A stretch of 64,000 nt of DNA from Exiguobacterium aurantiacum (GTDB taxonomy: Bacteria; Bacillota; Bacilli; Exiguobacteriales; Exiguobacteriaceae): contig NZ_MKXO01000001.1 of NCBI RefSeq assembly GCF_001766415.1, forward strand, positions 496,001 to 560,000. Reading direction: 5' to 3'. A program made the position numbers and the translations under genes. The notes beneath the pieces are model-generated. The model worked only from the letters and a program-made list of their open reading frames with translations. It did not search any database and was not told the DNA's origin. Shown piece after piece: positions 1 through 8,737 of the stretch. Every line of letters begins with the position of its first letter. Position 1 is the first letter of the stretch.

Positions 1-2
1 AT

Positions 3-428
3 TACTTCGGCTCGAAGGAACAAGTCGTCCTTCAAGTGCTCACGCGTCTCACCGAAGATGAGATGGGCTGGATCGAGGAGCGCATCGGGGAACACATCCT
101 GTTCGAGGAGTTACTGATTGAGATATTAAGACGGAAAATTGAATCGGCGGCATTGTTCGATGACGCGGTGTTATCAATCGTCACGGCCGACCCGGCGTGG
201 CAGCAACTCGCTGCCCGTGGCTATGCCGCGTTTCGAAGCTTGATCGAGTACGGCAAGACGACCGGGGCGATCGACCCAGACGTATCGACCGATGCTTACC
301 TTCGCTACGTTCGCTTGATGCAACAGGCAGTTTTATCAGATCCAGATTTCACTTTACACGCAATGACCGAGACGATGCAGGAATATTTTCATTTTTTCTT
401 GCACGGGATCATGCGACGAAGTGATTAA
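3..428 (+). CDS. TetR-family transcriptional regulator, 3' part
   Basis: The reading frame is open from the first bases of the window, so the N-terminal part lies outside. The first visible residues (YFGSKEQVV) match the end of the TetR DNA-binding domain, where recognition helix and helix 4 meet. The remaining roughly 130 residues are a helical, acidic ligand-binding and dimerisation domain, which is not conserved enough to name a ligand. An internal GTG at 36 could be mistaken for a start, but the upstream frame clearly belongs to the protein. It converges on the oxidase gene and shares a bidirectional terminator with it. Its target is unknown. Confidence 0.8.
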   Translation, partial: YFGSKEQVVLQVLTRLTEDEMGWIEERIGEHILFEELLIEILRRKIESAALFDDAVLSIVTADPAWQQLAARGYAAFRSLIEYGKTTGAIDPDVSTDAYLRYVRLMQQAVLSDPDFTLHAMTETMQEYFHFFLHGIMRRSD

Positions 429-463
429 AACAGGCGACAATCCGCGGATTGTCGCCTGTTTCG
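427..463. terminator. Bidirectional terminator
   Basis: A 15-bp perfect stem (AACAGGCGACAATCC and its complement) lies between two convergent stop codons. A and T runs flank it on both sides. Confidence 0.8.
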
Positions 464-464
464 G

Positions 465-1580
465 TTACTGCAGTTGTCGGTAGACATGGTCTTCTATCGG
501 ATAAAGCGACAGATCAAGTTCGCAGTCTCCCGTCAGCACCAAGTCAGCTAGCACTTTGCCGATAAACGGGCCGACCGTCAAGCCCGATGAACCGAGACCG
601 TTGGCGACGAGTAAGTTCTCTGCCCCGGGCACACGGCCGAGGACCGGGATCGAGTTCGGTGTGACCGGACGGAAGCCGACACGTGTCTCGATCAATTCGG
701 CTTCGGCTAAGCCGGGTGCCGACTCTAACCCTTTTGTGAGCACTTCATGGACACCGATCGCCGTCGGGCGTGCGTCGAACGCCTTACCCCGCTCATGGGT
801 CGAGCCGATGACGACCCGCCCCCCTTCGAACCCGAGCAAATACCGGCGCCGCGGCGGCATGACGACCGGCCAATCTGACGCATCGACGTCTGGTAGCTGA
901 ACGTGGACGATCTGAGCTTTCTCCCCCGAGACGTGCGCCGTGTAGCCGATCGGCTCGAGCAGTTCAGGCAACCAGGCCCCACACGCCAAAATGACTTCAT
1001 CCGCGTCGTAGCGGACCCCGTCACATTCGACGTGATAGCCGATTTCTTCAACGAGAACGGCAGAGCCGTCGACTAGTTTCACGCCCCGTTTGATGGCGAC
1101 ACGTTCTAGCGCCGCGCGCAATTTCTCGCCGTCGACACGGGCCCCGCCTTCGACGAGGAGCGCATCGTATTCATCTGACAGTGGCGGGAAGAGGTTAACC
1201 GCCTCGTCTGCGGACAGTCTTGTCAACTCACCGATTTCGGGTGCCTCGTCCCGGCGCAGCGTCGTCCGCTCGAGCATCTCGTTCAACTTCTTGTCTTCAT
1301 GTAACGCAAGCGTCCCGACACGTTTATAGCCGGTGTCACGCTCACCTTCAGCCAGTAACTCGGCGACGATGTCACTGTAATAGCGGGCACCGCCTTTGGC
1401 GAGCGCGTACCAGGCTTTATTGCGGCGTTGGGCGATCCACGGACAGACGATGCCCGCCGCCGCGTCGGTCGCCCGCCCCACTTCTTTTCGATCGATGACG
1501 GTGACGTCGGCTTTTCCGGCCAAATGGTAAGCGGCCGAGATACCGACGATGCCCGAACCGATGATAACTATTTTTTTCAT
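465..1580 (-). CDS. FAD-dependent oxidoreductase, DAO (glycine/D-amino acid oxidase-like) family
   Basis: The 371-residue protein opens with a Rossmann FAD motif (GSGIVG at about residues 8-13) and ends with the DAO-family C-terminal FAD segment (ANGLGSSGLTVGP). The family oxidises amines or amino acids such as glycine, sarcosine, D-amino acids or proline; the substrate cannot be read here. The start at 1580 is chosen because AAGGGGGCGCAACTT precedes that ATG, and it places the FAD motif at the usual distance from the N-terminus. A start 33 bases upstream is possible but has no better ribosome site. The protein has no signal peptide and is probably cytosolic or membrane-peripheral. Confidence 0.85.
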   Translation of the reverse strand: MKKIVIIGSGIVGISAAYHLAGKADVTVIDRKEVGRATDAAAGIVCPWIAQRRNKAWYALAKGGARYYSDIVAELLAEGERDTGYKRVGTLALHEDKKLNEMLERTTLRRDEAPEIGELTRLSADEAVNLFPPLSDEYDALLVEGGARVDGEKLRAALERVAIKRGVKLVDGSAVLVEEIGYHVECDGVRYDADEVILACGAWLPELLEPIGYTAHVSGEKAQIVHVQLPDVDASDWPVVMPPRRRYLLGFEGGRVVIGSTHERGKAFDARPTAIGVHEVLTKGLESAPGLAEAELIETRVGFRPVTPNSIPVLGRVPGAENLLVANGLGSSGLTVGPFIGKVLADLVLTGDCELDLSLYPIEDHVYRQLQ

Positions 1581-1632
1581 AAGTTGCGCCCCCTTGATTG
1601 CGGGGGCGGTCACATCCTTTCTTGTCTTCCTA

Positions 1633-1662
1633 AAAAAATCATCGGCCCAAGGCCGATGATCA
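1633..1662 (-). terminator. Terminator of the BAX-inhibitor-like gene
   Basis: The stem ATCATCGGCC / GGGCCGATGAT is followed by T7 on the minus strand and overlaps the stop codon of the upstream gene. Confidence 0.8.
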
Positions 1663-2394
1663 GTCTCGCATCGCGAGGCGGTACAATAAATCGAGCAATT
1701 CGATATAGAGCCAGACGAGCGTCACGATCAATCCGAACGCCGCCACCCATTCCAACTGCTTCGGTGCCCGGTCTTCGACTTGACGAGCGATATAGTCGAA
1801 GTCGAGGACGAGCGCGAGTGAGGCGATGATGACGATGACGAACTGGACACCGATCGCGAGCGGTGACGACCCCGTCATGAACGGAAGTCCGGAACCGAAG
1901 AAACTCATCCCGATCTGGACGAGGTACAACAGCATGACCGTGAAGATCGCAGCCGTGACACCGGCCCGGAACTTTTGCGTCACTTTGACGAGCCCGGTCG
2001 AATAGACGAACCACATCGCGAAGGCGACGATAAACGTCGTCAAGACGGCGCGGCCGACGATGCCAGGTGCCATCGCTTCAAAGAAATACGAAATTGAACC
2101 TACGAAGACACCTTCGACGATGCCGTACAGCGGTGCGACGACAGGCGCCGTGTTCGGTTTGAACGTGATGATGAGCGCCATGATCAAGCCGAGAATGAGC
2201 GACCCGATCATAAGTGGGAACAAGAGCGCTTCACCGATCGTCGGCACGAGCAGCCATGTCGTGCCAGCCGCGGCCGTGACGAGCAAGAGCAACGTGAACA
2301 CTTTCGACCACGTACCGGCTTTCGTCATCGGCTCCGTGCTGTAAGACGTCGACTCCATCGATTTACGGAGAATTGGGTTAGATTTTAAGTTCAA
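1660..2394 (-). CDS. Bax inhibitor-1/YccA-like integral membrane protein
   Basis: A 244-residue protein with about seven hydrophobic helices after a 30-residue polar N-terminus. The order of helices and the closing acidic helix (LDFDYIARQVEDRAPK, then VWLYIELLDLLYRL) fit the Bax1-I family of pH-sensitive calcium-leak channels, in the longer 240-residue bacterial subgroup. The start is a TTG at 2394, with AAGGAG ten bases upstream; no ATG fits as well. It is a single gene with its own terminator. The physiological role in bacteria is poorly defined. Confidence 0.8.
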   Translation of the reverse strand: MNLKSNPILRKSMESTSYSTEPMTKAGTWSKVFTLLLLVTAAAGTTWLLVPTIGEALLFPLMIGSLILGLIMALIITFKPNTAPVVAPLYGIVEGVFVGSISYFFEAMAPGIVGRAVLTTFIVAFAMWFVYSTGLVKVTQKFRAGVTAAIFTVMLLYLVQIGMSFFGSGLPFMTGSSPLAIGVQFVIVIIASLALVLDFDYIARQVEDRAPKQLEWVAAFGLIVTLVWLYIELLDLLYRLAMRD

Positions 2395-2421
2395 CTGTGA
2401 CTAGCTCCTTTAATTCGTTTT

Positions 2422-2946
2422 TCAGTTTTTGGCCATGACCTTGATGAACTCTCGCATATAGTCAGGCAGATCTGGCGGACGACGGCTCGAGACGATATGG
2501 CCATCGACGACGACCGGCTCATCGTGCCAGATCGCGCCCGCGTTTTCCATGTCATCTTTAATGCCCGGCGTACTCGTCACGTTGACGCCTTGAAGGATAT
2601 TGGCTGAGATCAATACCCAGCCGGCGTGACAGATTTGACCGATCGGTCGCTTTTGTTCATCCATGTAGCGGACGAAGCCTTTCACCGAGTCGAAACGGCG
2701 CAACAAGTCGGGCGACCAACCGCCCGGGACGAGCAATGCATCGTATGAAGAGATGTCGACATCATCGAACGCCACGTCGGACTTTGCCGGGACGCCATAC
2801 TTTCCAATATAAGCGTGATCCGCTTTCTCGCCGGCGAGGATGACGTTCGCCCCTTCTTCACGTAAGCGATGGACCGGATACCAGAGTTCTAAATCTTCAA
2901 AGTCGTCACTGACGATCTGCAAAATATTCATACCTTGTAACTTCAT
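2422..2946 (-). CDS. DJ-1/PfpI-family protein (general stress protein 18-like)
   Basis: The 174-residue protein has the class-I glutamine-amidotransferase-like fold of the PfpI/DJ-1 family. The nucleophile elbow is visible as QICHAGW with Cys106 and His107, and an upstream acidic residue sits in DFEDLE near residue 17. Family members act as proteases, deglycases or glyoxalases; which applies here cannot be decided. GGGAGGGATTCG precedes the ATG. A SigB-like promoter lies just upstream, agreeing with the stress-regulated relatives in Bacillus (YfkM/YraA type). Confidence 0.85.
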   Translation of the reverse strand: MKLQGMNILQIVSDDFEDLELWYPVHRLREEGANVILAGEKADHAYIGKYGVPAKSDVAFDDVDISSYDALLVPGGWSPDLLRRFDSVKGFVRYMDEQKRPIGQICHAGWVLISANILQGVNVTSTPGIKDDMENAGAIWHDEPVVVDGHIVSSRRPPDLPDYMREFIKVMAKN

Positions 2947-2978
2947 CGAATCCCTCCCTTTAATTGTCTTTCCCTAGT

Positions 2979-3005
2979 ATACCCGAAATCGGACATCCCG
3001 AAAAC
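2979..3005 (-). promoter_or_regulatory. SigB-type promoter of the PfpI/DJ-1 gene
   Basis: On the minus strand GTTTTC (3005-3000) and GGGTAT (2984-2979) are 15 bases apart. This matches the general-stress sigma-B pattern GTTTAA-N12-15-GGGTAT closely, with a perfect -10 half. It ends about 33 bases before the start codon. Confidence 0.6.
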
Positions 3006-3053
3006 GAATAATCACTGTCTCGTAGCTGTATATCGATTTTACAGTCAAGAAAT

Positions 3054-3075
3054 CATCTACATCTTGTGGTAGATG
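3054..3075. repeat. Inverted repeat upstream of thyA
   Basis: CATCTAC and GTAGATG are separated by eight bases, 45 bases before the thyA start. It could be a leader hairpin or an operator; no family match is recognised. Confidence 0.35.
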
Positions 3076-3119
3076 TGATAACGTTAGAAATGAATGATTG
3101 AAAAGGGGGCACACCTACC

Positions 3120-3914
3120 ATGAAACAATACCACGACTTATGTAACCATATTCTCGACCACGGCGTCGTCAAAGAAGACCGGACCGGTACCGGAACGACG
3201 AGCGTGTTCGGCTATCAGATGCGCTTCAACCTGCAGGACGGGTTCCCGCTCATCACGACAAAGAAATTACATACGCGCTCGATCATCCATGAACTGCTTT
3301 GGTTCATCTCTGGCGACACGAACGTCCGTTACCTACAAGACAACGGTGTCCGTATCTGGAACGAATGGGCGGATGAGGACGGCAATCTTGGCCCGGTATA
3401 CGGTGCCCAGTGGCGCTCGTTCCCGAAACCAGACGGCTCGAGTGTCGATCAACTCGCCCAAGTGATCGAACAGATCAAGACGAATCCCGACTCTCGTCGA
3501 CTCGTCGTGTCTGCTTGGAACCCTGGTCAACTCGAGGACATGGCGCTCCCGCCGTGCCATCTGTTGTTCCAGTTTTACGTCGCCGACGGCAAACTGTCGT
3601 GCCAGTTGTATCAACGCAGCGCCGACACGTTCCTCGGCGTGCCGTTCAATATCGCGTCATACGCCTTGTTGACGCACATGGTCGCCCACGTGACCGGTCT
3701 TGAGGTCGGCGATTTCGTCCACACGCTCGGTGACGCGCACATCTATCATAATCACCTCGAGCAAGTGCAGCTGCAGCTGACGCGTGACACGCGCCCGCTT
3801 CCGAAACTGAACATCTTGCGTGACGTATCATCGATCGAGGACTTCCGGTTCGAGGACTTTGAACTCGTCGGTTACGACCCGCACCCGCACATTAAAGGAG
3901 CGGTCAGCGTATGA
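3120..3914 (+). CDS. thyA: Thymidylate synthase
   Basis: Converts dUMP and methylene-tetrahydrofolate to dTMP and dihydrofolate. The protein has 264 residues, the same length as the Escherichia coli type, with the catalytic cysteine in [10 protein letters not shown] (Cys146), the phosphate-binding [10 protein letters not shown] segment and the C-terminal IKGAVSV that closes over the active site. Its stop overlaps the start of the dihydrofolate reductase gene by four bases, so the dihydrofolate made here is reduced by the product of the next cistron. A GGGGG ribosome site precedes the ATG. Confidence 0.97.
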   Translation: MKQYHDLCNHILDHGVVKEDRTGTGTTSVFGYQMRFNLQDGFPLITTKKLHTRSIIHELLWFISGDTNVRYLQDNGVRIWNEWADEDGNLGPVYGAQWRSFPKPDGSSVDQLAQVIEQIKTNPDSRRLVVSAWNPGQLEDMALPPCHLLFQFYVADGKLSCQLYQRSADTFLGVPFNIASYALLTHMVAHVTGLEVGDFVHTLGDAHIYHNHLEQVQLQLTRDTRPLPKLNILRDVSSIEDFRFEDFELVGYDPHPHIKGAVSV

Positions 3915-4396
3915 TCATCCATGTCGTCGCTTGTGGATCAAATCGTGAAATCGGGAAAGACAACGCTTTGCTCTGGCGCCTGCCTGACGACTTGAAGTAC
4001 TTCAAAGCCGTCACTATGGGTCAGACGGTCGTCATGGGTCGAAAGACGTTTGAATCGATCGGCCGGGCGCTCCCGAACCGGCGCAACATCGTCGTCACAT
4101 CGAACCGTGAATTTTCAGCACCCGACGTCGAAGTCTGGCACGACCTCGATCGCATCCTCACCGCGCGCGACACCGAGGACTTCTTGGTCATCGGCGGGGC
4201 GACGCTTTATGAACAGACGATGCCAGTCACCGAACGCTTCTATATTACCGAAGTCGACGGGACGTTCGAGGCAGACACGTATTACCCGCTCACGCCGCAA
4301 AATCTCATCGTCACGGACGAACAGTTCCATCCGAAAGATGAGCGGCATGATTATAGTTTCACGTTCCGCCAATACGACAAAAAAGACATCGAATGA
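3911..4396 (+). CDS. dfrA: Dihydrofolate reductase
   Basis: NADPH-dependent reduction of dihydrofolate to tetrahydrofolate. The 161-residue length is normal. Visible family motifs are the substrate-binding LPDDLKYFK with the conserved aspartate, [12 protein letters not shown], the arginine-rich [10 protein letters not shown] and IGGATLYEQ for NADPH contact. It is translationally coupled to thyA by an ATGA overlap. The stop codon is in the loop of a bidirectional terminator shared with the convergent GGDEF gene. Confidence 0.97.
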   Translation: MIIHVVACGSNREIGKDNALLWRLPDDLKYFKAVTMGQTVVMGRKTFESIGRALPNRRNIVVTSNREFSAPDVEVWHDLDRILTARDTEDFLVIGGATLYEQTMPVTERFYITEVDGTFEADTYYPLTPQNLIVTDEQFHPKDERHDYSFTFRQYDKKDIE

Positions 4397-4412
4397 GATC
4401 GATGTCTTTTTC
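4381..4412. terminator. Bidirectional terminator between dfrA and the GGDEF gene
   Basis: AAAAGACATCGA pairs with TCGATGTCTTTT around the dfrA stop codon. T runs exist on both strands. Confidence 0.8.
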
Positions 4413-5901
4413 AATCTGGTAATTTTTCAAGCCATTGCTCAATTTTTTCTGTGATGATGTCGTTACGGTCTTGCTCCGCCAAATCATCGTACAGCGTCCC
4501 GAGCTCGGTCGCCGTTCGCTTCGTGACGGCAAGGATATGGCTATACTTGCCGCGTTGTTCTTTCACGGCCGATAGCGTCCCTTTCGTCGCGGTCGACCCC
4601 GACTCGTCTAAGATGAACATCTCGACGTTATCGTTACAGGCGTATAAGTCGTACGGTCGATAGACGACCTCGTAGCGACGATGCTGTTTCGGCAGCTGTT
4701 CGGCTAGTGAGGCGTATTTTTGCGGGCTCATCGTCACATAAGCGAGACGCTTCTCTTCTCGAACTGCAGACGAATAACGGATGATGCGGTTACGCCCGTC
4801 ACGCTTCGCTTTATACAAGGCCTCGTCGGCATAGGCGCACCACTCTCCGAGCGTCATCCCGGTCTGGCAGACGCGCGTATAACCGATCGACACGGTGACA
4901 TGGTGCTCATAAGGAAACTCCATCTGCTCGATCCGCGTCCTGACCCGTTCAAGTACCGCGTCGACGACGGTCCGGTCGGAAACGTTAAGGATGACCAAAA
5001 ACTCTTCGCCGCCGTACCGAATCAACTCATCGCTCGAGCGGATGGCTAGACGGATCTCTTCGGCGATGCGATGCAACACTTCGTCGCCATACGCATGGCC
5101 AAACGTGTCATTTAACTGCTTAAAGTGATCGATGTCTAAAAGTGCGAGCGTGAAGCTCTCTCCGGAACGTTCTAAGCGGGAGACGAACCGGCTGAACGTC
5201 GCTTTTAAGTATTTACGGTTAAAAGCGCCCGTCAATTCATCGACGAGAAGCGCGTTCGAGACGAGCCGTGCCTTTTCAATATGTAAGCCGAGCCGGACGA
5301 GCCGTTCTTCCATCGGGATCCACGATTCCCAGTAATCATCAAAGCCGTATGAATAAGCGGCCAAGCGATAATGCTCATTCGTCCCGATGACGATGAGCGG
5401 CACATAGAGTTTCTTCATTTTGCTGACGAACGACTGAATGTCTCGCTCTGGGAAGTGAGACCATAGTTCGACATCCATGACGATCGCTTTCGGGACGTCT
5501 TCATAATCGTACTCGACCGCTTCTGCGATCGTCTGCAGAAACACCGGCCTCGCCCCTAACTTTTCAACTCTCGGTTTGTAGCGACTAAACGTAGAGAAAC
5601 TACCCGATAAAATCAATACTAAGTCTTCATCTTCTTGTTCGATTCCCAAAACCGTATGAATATAACGTTTGACCGGCGCAATCAACGCAATCGCTTCTGA
5701 CTGCGTCAAGACGGGCGGCAGTTCACGCACGTCAGACTCGACCCGACTAAAAATCTCAAGCAGATGCATGAGTCGACGGTTTTTTACTTCCGTTTTCATC
5801 CAATCTAATAAAAATTCGATTTCGGTTTTTTGAATCTGTCTAGCTTCTGTGATTTTCGCCAAAATTCCATATACGCGATCTGTGAGTTGATGTTGCTCCA
5901 T
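4411..5901 (-). CDS. GGDEF-domain diguanylate cyclase with flanking sensory domains
   Basis: Predicted to make cyclic di-GMP from two GTP. The catalytic domain spans about residues 215-375 with an intact GGEEF site (297-301), the metal aspartate in LLDIDHFK and an RxxD inhibitory site (RSSD, 288-291) exactly five residues before it, so product inhibition is likely. Residues 1-85 are helical; 93-210 resemble a receiver fold without a clear phospho-acceptor pattern; 380-496 form another alpha/beta segment with receiver-like spacing. There are no transmembrane helices, so it is cytosolic. It is a single gene convergent with dfrA, and the input signal is unknown. Confidence 0.85.
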   Translation of the reverse strand: MEQHQLTDRVYGILAKITEARQIQKTEIEFLLDWMKTEVKNRRLMHLLEIFSRVESDVRELPPVLTQSEAIALIAPVKRYIHTVLGIEQEDEDLVLILSGSFSTFSRYKPRVEKLGARPVFLQTIAEAVEYDYEDVPKAIVMDVELWSHFPERDIQSFVSKMKKLYVPLIVIGTNEHYRLAAYSYGFDDYWESWIPMEERLVRLGLHIEKARLVSNALLVDELTGAFNRKYLKATFSRFVSRLERSGESFTLALLDIDHFKQLNDTFGHAYGDEVLHRIAEEIRLAIRSSDELIRYGGEEFLVILNVSDRTVVDAVLERVRTRIEQMEFPYEHHVTVSIGYTRVCQTGMTLGEWCAYADEALYKAKRDGRNRIIRYSSAVREEKRLAYVTMSPQKYASLAEQLPKQHRRYEVVYRPYDLYACNDNVEMFILDESGSTATKGTLSAVKEQRGKYSHILAVTKRTATELGTLYDDLAEQDRNDIITEKIEQWLEKLPD

Positions 5902-6039
5902 GCCCGATCCCCCAGTTTCGTTCTCCCCGATATTCGCTTCTGTCTCTGATTATGCGACTTCACCCACGAAAATACAACTATTTCCTCATTTAATTCCTAT
6001 TGTTTGACATTAAACTAGTTCAAACGTCCTATAAAATCA

Positions 6040-6068
6040 AAAAAAAGAGCGGTTCAACGACCGCTCTC
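6040..6068 (-). terminator. Terminator of fumC
   Basis: GAGCGGT and ACCGCTC form the stem, followed by T8 on the minus strand. Confidence 0.8.
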
Positions 6069-6072
6069 CCTG

Positions 6073-7473
6073 TTATTTACCAACTTTTAGATTAGGTGAT
6101 GTCATCTCTTCCGGACGAATCCACTGATCGAACTGCTCTTCAGTTAATAGACCTGTCTCGAGCGCTGACTCCTTCAATGAGATGCCTTTTTTATGGGCAT
6201 GCTTGGCAATCTTCGCAGCATTTTCATAGCCGATGTGCGGATTCAACGCCGTGACGAGCATAAGCGAGCGCTCAACGTTATGGGCAATCACATCTAAATC
6301 CGGCTCAATCCCGACGGCACAGTGCACATCGAACGAATGAAGGCTGTCTGTCAATAAACGGCACGTCTGTAAAAAGTTGTACATGATGACCGGCTTAAAG
6401 ACGTTCAATTCGAAGTTCCCTTGGCTCGCACCGAACCCGATCGTCGTATCGTTGCCGAGAACTTGGGCCGCGACCATCGTCAACGCCTCACTTTGCGTCG
6501 GGTTCACTTTTCCAGGCATGATCGAGCTACCCGGTTCATTTTCAGGAATCGTGATCTCGCCAATCCCGGCACGAGGACCAGAAGCGAGCCAGCGGACGTC
6601 GTTGGCGATCTTCATCGCGTCCATCGCGAGCGCCTTCAACGCCCCGTGCGTGAAGACGAGTTGATCGTGACTCGTGAGCGCGTGGAACTTGTTCACGGCC
6701 GTCACGAAACGTTTACCGGTCTCAGTCGAAATTTTGGCAGCGACAACTTCACCGAAATCCGGATGCGCGTTGATGCCTGTCCCGACCGCTGTCCCTCCGA
6801 GCGCGAGTTCTGTTAACGGTTCAAGCGTCCGTTCAATCATCTGTTTCGATAGTTCAAGCATGCGGACCCAGCCGCTGATCTCTTGCCCGAGCGTGACCGG
6901 CGTCGCGTCCTGCAAGTGGGTGCGCCCGATCTTCACGACGTCCATATACGTTTCGGCCTTCTTGTCGAGCGTCGCATGGAGCGCTTCAATCGCCGGAATG
7001 ACTTTATCCTCGACGGCAAGGATGGCGGCGATATGCATCGCAGTCGGATACGTGTCGTTTGAACTTTGTGACTTGTTGACGTCATCGTTCGGATGAATCG
7101 TCAGCGTCTGCCCGCGTGCTTTTAACTTGTCGTTCGCCAAGTGGGCGATCACTTCGTTGACGTTCATATTGGATTGTGTGCCTGATCCTGTCTGCCAGAC
7201 GACGAGTGGGAACTCGGCGTCATGATCACCCGCCACAATCTCATCTGCGACCTCGGCGATAATGTCCGCCTTGCCCTGCTCGAGGACCCCTAATTCAGCG
7301 TTGGCCAAGGCCGCGCCTTTTTTCAGAATCGCGAACGCATGAACGACTTCGAGCGGCATTTTCTCCGTCCCGATTTTAAAGTTCTCTAAGCTTCGTTGTG
7401 TTTGTGCTCCCCATTTTGCTGAAGCTGGGACGTTGATTTCCCCCATCGTGTCCCGTTCGATCCGATAATCCAT
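6073..7473 (-). CDS. fumC: Class II fumarate hydratase
   Basis: Interconverts fumarate and malate in the TCA cycle. The 466-residue length and the superfamily signature [11 protein letters not shown] in the mobile catalytic loop are typical, as are [13 protein letters not shown] near the N-terminus and [10 protein letters not shown] in the middle. The class II enzyme needs no iron-sulfur cluster. A GAGGGGG ribosome site precedes the ATG and a cre-like site lies 22-35 bases upstream, suggesting carbon catabolite control. It stands alone with its own terminator. Confidence 0.97.
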   Translation of the reverse strand: MDYRIERDTMGEINVPASAKWGAQTQRSLENFKIGTEKMPLEVVHAFAILKKGAALANAELGVLEQGKADIIAEVADEIVAGDHDAEFPLVVWQTGSGTQSNMNVNEVIAHLANDKLKARGQTLTIHPNDDVNKSQSSNDTYPTAMHIAAILAVEDKVIPAIEALHATLDKKAETYMDVVKIGRTHLQDATPVTLGQEISGWVRMLELSKQMIERTLEPLTELALGGTAVGTGINAHPDFGEVVAAKISTETGKRFVTAVNKFHALTSHDQLVFTHGALKALAMDAMKIANDVRWLASGPRAGIGEITIPENEPGSSIMPGKVNPTQSEALTMVAAQVLGNDTTIGFGASQGNFELNVFKPVIMYNFLQTCRLLTDSLHSFDVHCAVGIEPDLDVIAHNVERSLMLVTALNPHIGYENAAKIAKHAHKKGISLKESALETGLLTEEQFDQWIRPEEMTSPNLKVGK

Positions 7474-7494
7474 GAAAAATTCCCCCTCTTTTTT

Positions 7495-7508
7495 TGACTA
7501 CGCTTTCA
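7495..7508. promoter_or_regulatory. cre-like site before fumC
   Basis: TGAAAGCGTAGTCA on the minus strand matches the CcpA consensus TGWAANCGNTNWCA at 13 of 14 positions. It lies between a possible -10 element (TAAAAT) and the ribosome site. Confidence 0.45.
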
Positions 7509-7555
7509 TTTTAGCGAAATTTTTGCAAAAAAGAAACGTGCGCCTATGAGAATCG

Positions 7556-7583
7556 AAAAAAAGTCGAGACACGTCTCGACTTC
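7556..7583 (-). terminator. Terminator of the yhaM-like/RNase H operon
   Basis: A ten-base perfect stem, AAGTCGAGAC / GTCTCGACTT with a two-base loop, runs into T7 on the minus strand. Confidence 0.85.
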
Positions 7584-7584
7584 T

Positions 7585-7974
7585 TCATCTGCCAAGCAGC
7601 GCTGCCTTTGCGACCGAGTCAGCCCGGTTGTCTGCCCGTGGGATCCACTTGATGAACGTGACCGGCAGTTCGTCGTAGGCGATCAACGCCTCAAGAAATA
7701 GCGGTTTGACCGATTTGTCTTTCATAAAGCGTTGCTCGAGCGCACGCACAATCGTCTCGGCGTCTGAATAAAACAGGAACGTCGACTCCCCTTCGAGCGC
7801 TTCAGCTTGTTTGAGCGCGAAGACGAGTGCCGCGAGCTCGGCTTGAACGCTCGATAGCCCGGTCCGCTTCTCTGTGAACGTAACGACCGTCCCATCGGTC
7901 GCCTTTAGCCAGACACCGAGCCCGTTCTCCCCGGTCTGTTGATTCGTGGCCGCGTCAAAATAAACGTGAACCAA
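7585..7974 (-). CDS. Ribonuclease HI-family protein
   Basis: Predicted to cut RNA in RNA-DNA hybrids. The 129-residue protein carries the RNase H acidic tetrad: Asp7 (VYFDAA), Glu46 (VQAELAA), Asp71 (YSDAET) and Asp119 (NRADSVAK). The start is TTG at 7974: GGGAGG stands eight bases ahead of it and the first strand begins immediately, while the longer frame upstream is only the shadow of the preceding exonuclease gene. It overlaps that gene by 20 bases, so translation is probably coupled. It is the last gene of a four-gene operon. Confidence 0.85.
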   Translation of the reverse strand: MVHVYFDAATNQQTGENGLGVWLKATDGTVVTFTEKRTGLSSVQAELAALVFALKQAEALEGESTFLFYSDAETIVRALEQRFMKDKSVKPLFLEALIAYDELPVTFIKWIPRADNRADSVAKAALLGR

Positions 7975-8737
7975 AGCGGTACGCCTCCCAGTCGGTCTCG
8001 ATCGGAGCGTCGATATCGATTTGTGACAGACGCTTCGACAGCAACGCGACTTCTTCGTGACCGTCCAATTTTTTCGCATACTTTTGATGTGCTTCAAGCA
8101 ACTGTTCCGTTCGCAACAGCTCGTATAATTGCTCGACGGTATCGTATGACTGCACGAGGATCGTCGCCGTCTTCGGACCGATCCCTTTGACGCCCGGAAT
8201 GTTGTCCGACGCATCGCCTTGGAGCGCCTTCACATCGACGAACTGTAACGGTCTCACCCCGTACGTCGCTTCGAACAATTCCCGGCTCATCAACAGTTCC
8301 TCGCCTTTTTTAGGGACAATTTGAAACACGTTCGAAGATAACAGTTGATGCAAGTCCCGGTCGGACGAGTACATGTACGATTCCCCGGGGAACGCCGTCG
8401 CGACGGCCCCTATCAAATCGTCCGCCTCGTACCCGGCCAGCTCAGACTGAAAGATGCCGCGTTCCGTGAGCGCGGCCCGCAGTTTGACGTAATCATGAAA
8501 CAACGGTTCCGGCAGACCGGTCCGGGTCGCCTTATAGTCGGGAAACAAGGCGAACCGATGGGTCGTCTCTCTTGGTCCGTCCCAAAAGAAAGCGATATGG
8601 GTAAACTCGTTCGTCCAGCCGTCGACTTTACGGAGCAAACCTTTCAACGTCACTTCGGGGTCGAGCGCCCGGCGCCGTTCGGTCGCAAAATAATAACGCG
8701 ATAATAAGTTAAATCCATCTACTAGCATCAACCTCAT
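7955..8737 (-). CDS. 5'-3' exonuclease, FEN/PolA N-terminal family
   Basis: The 260-residue protein corresponds to a free-standing 5' nuclease domain like that of DNA polymerase I (YpcP type in Bacillus). It shows metal-binding acids in LVDGFNLL, YEADDLIGAVA and YSSDRDLHQLL, and the helix-three-turn-helix DNA-binding segment GDASDNIPGVKGIGPKTA. Likely roles are removal of RNA primers and flaps. The ATG overlaps the stop of the upstream GTPase gene (ATGA), with GAGGTG as ribosome site. The downstream RNase H gene makes a sensible partner in primer removal. Confidence 0.9.
   Translation of the reverse strand: MRLMLVDGFNLLSRYYFATERRRALDPEVTLKGLLRKVDGWTNEFTHIAFFWDGPRETTHRFALFPDYKATRTGLPEPLFHDYVKLRAALTERGIFQSELAGYEADDLIGAVATAFPGESYMYSSDRDLHQLLSSNVFQIVPKKGEELLMSRELFEATYGVRPLQFVDVKALQGDASDNIPGVKGIGPKTATILVQSYDTVEQLYELLRTEQLLEAHQKYAKKLDGHEEVALLSKRLSQIDIDAPIETDWEAYRFGSRLF

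Noticed and set aside
7975-8214. N-terminal extension of the RNase H frame
   Set aside because: The extension overlaps the exonuclease gene in another phase and is composed mainly of Arg, Lys and Ser; the TTG at 7974 has the proper ribosome site and starts the family fold.
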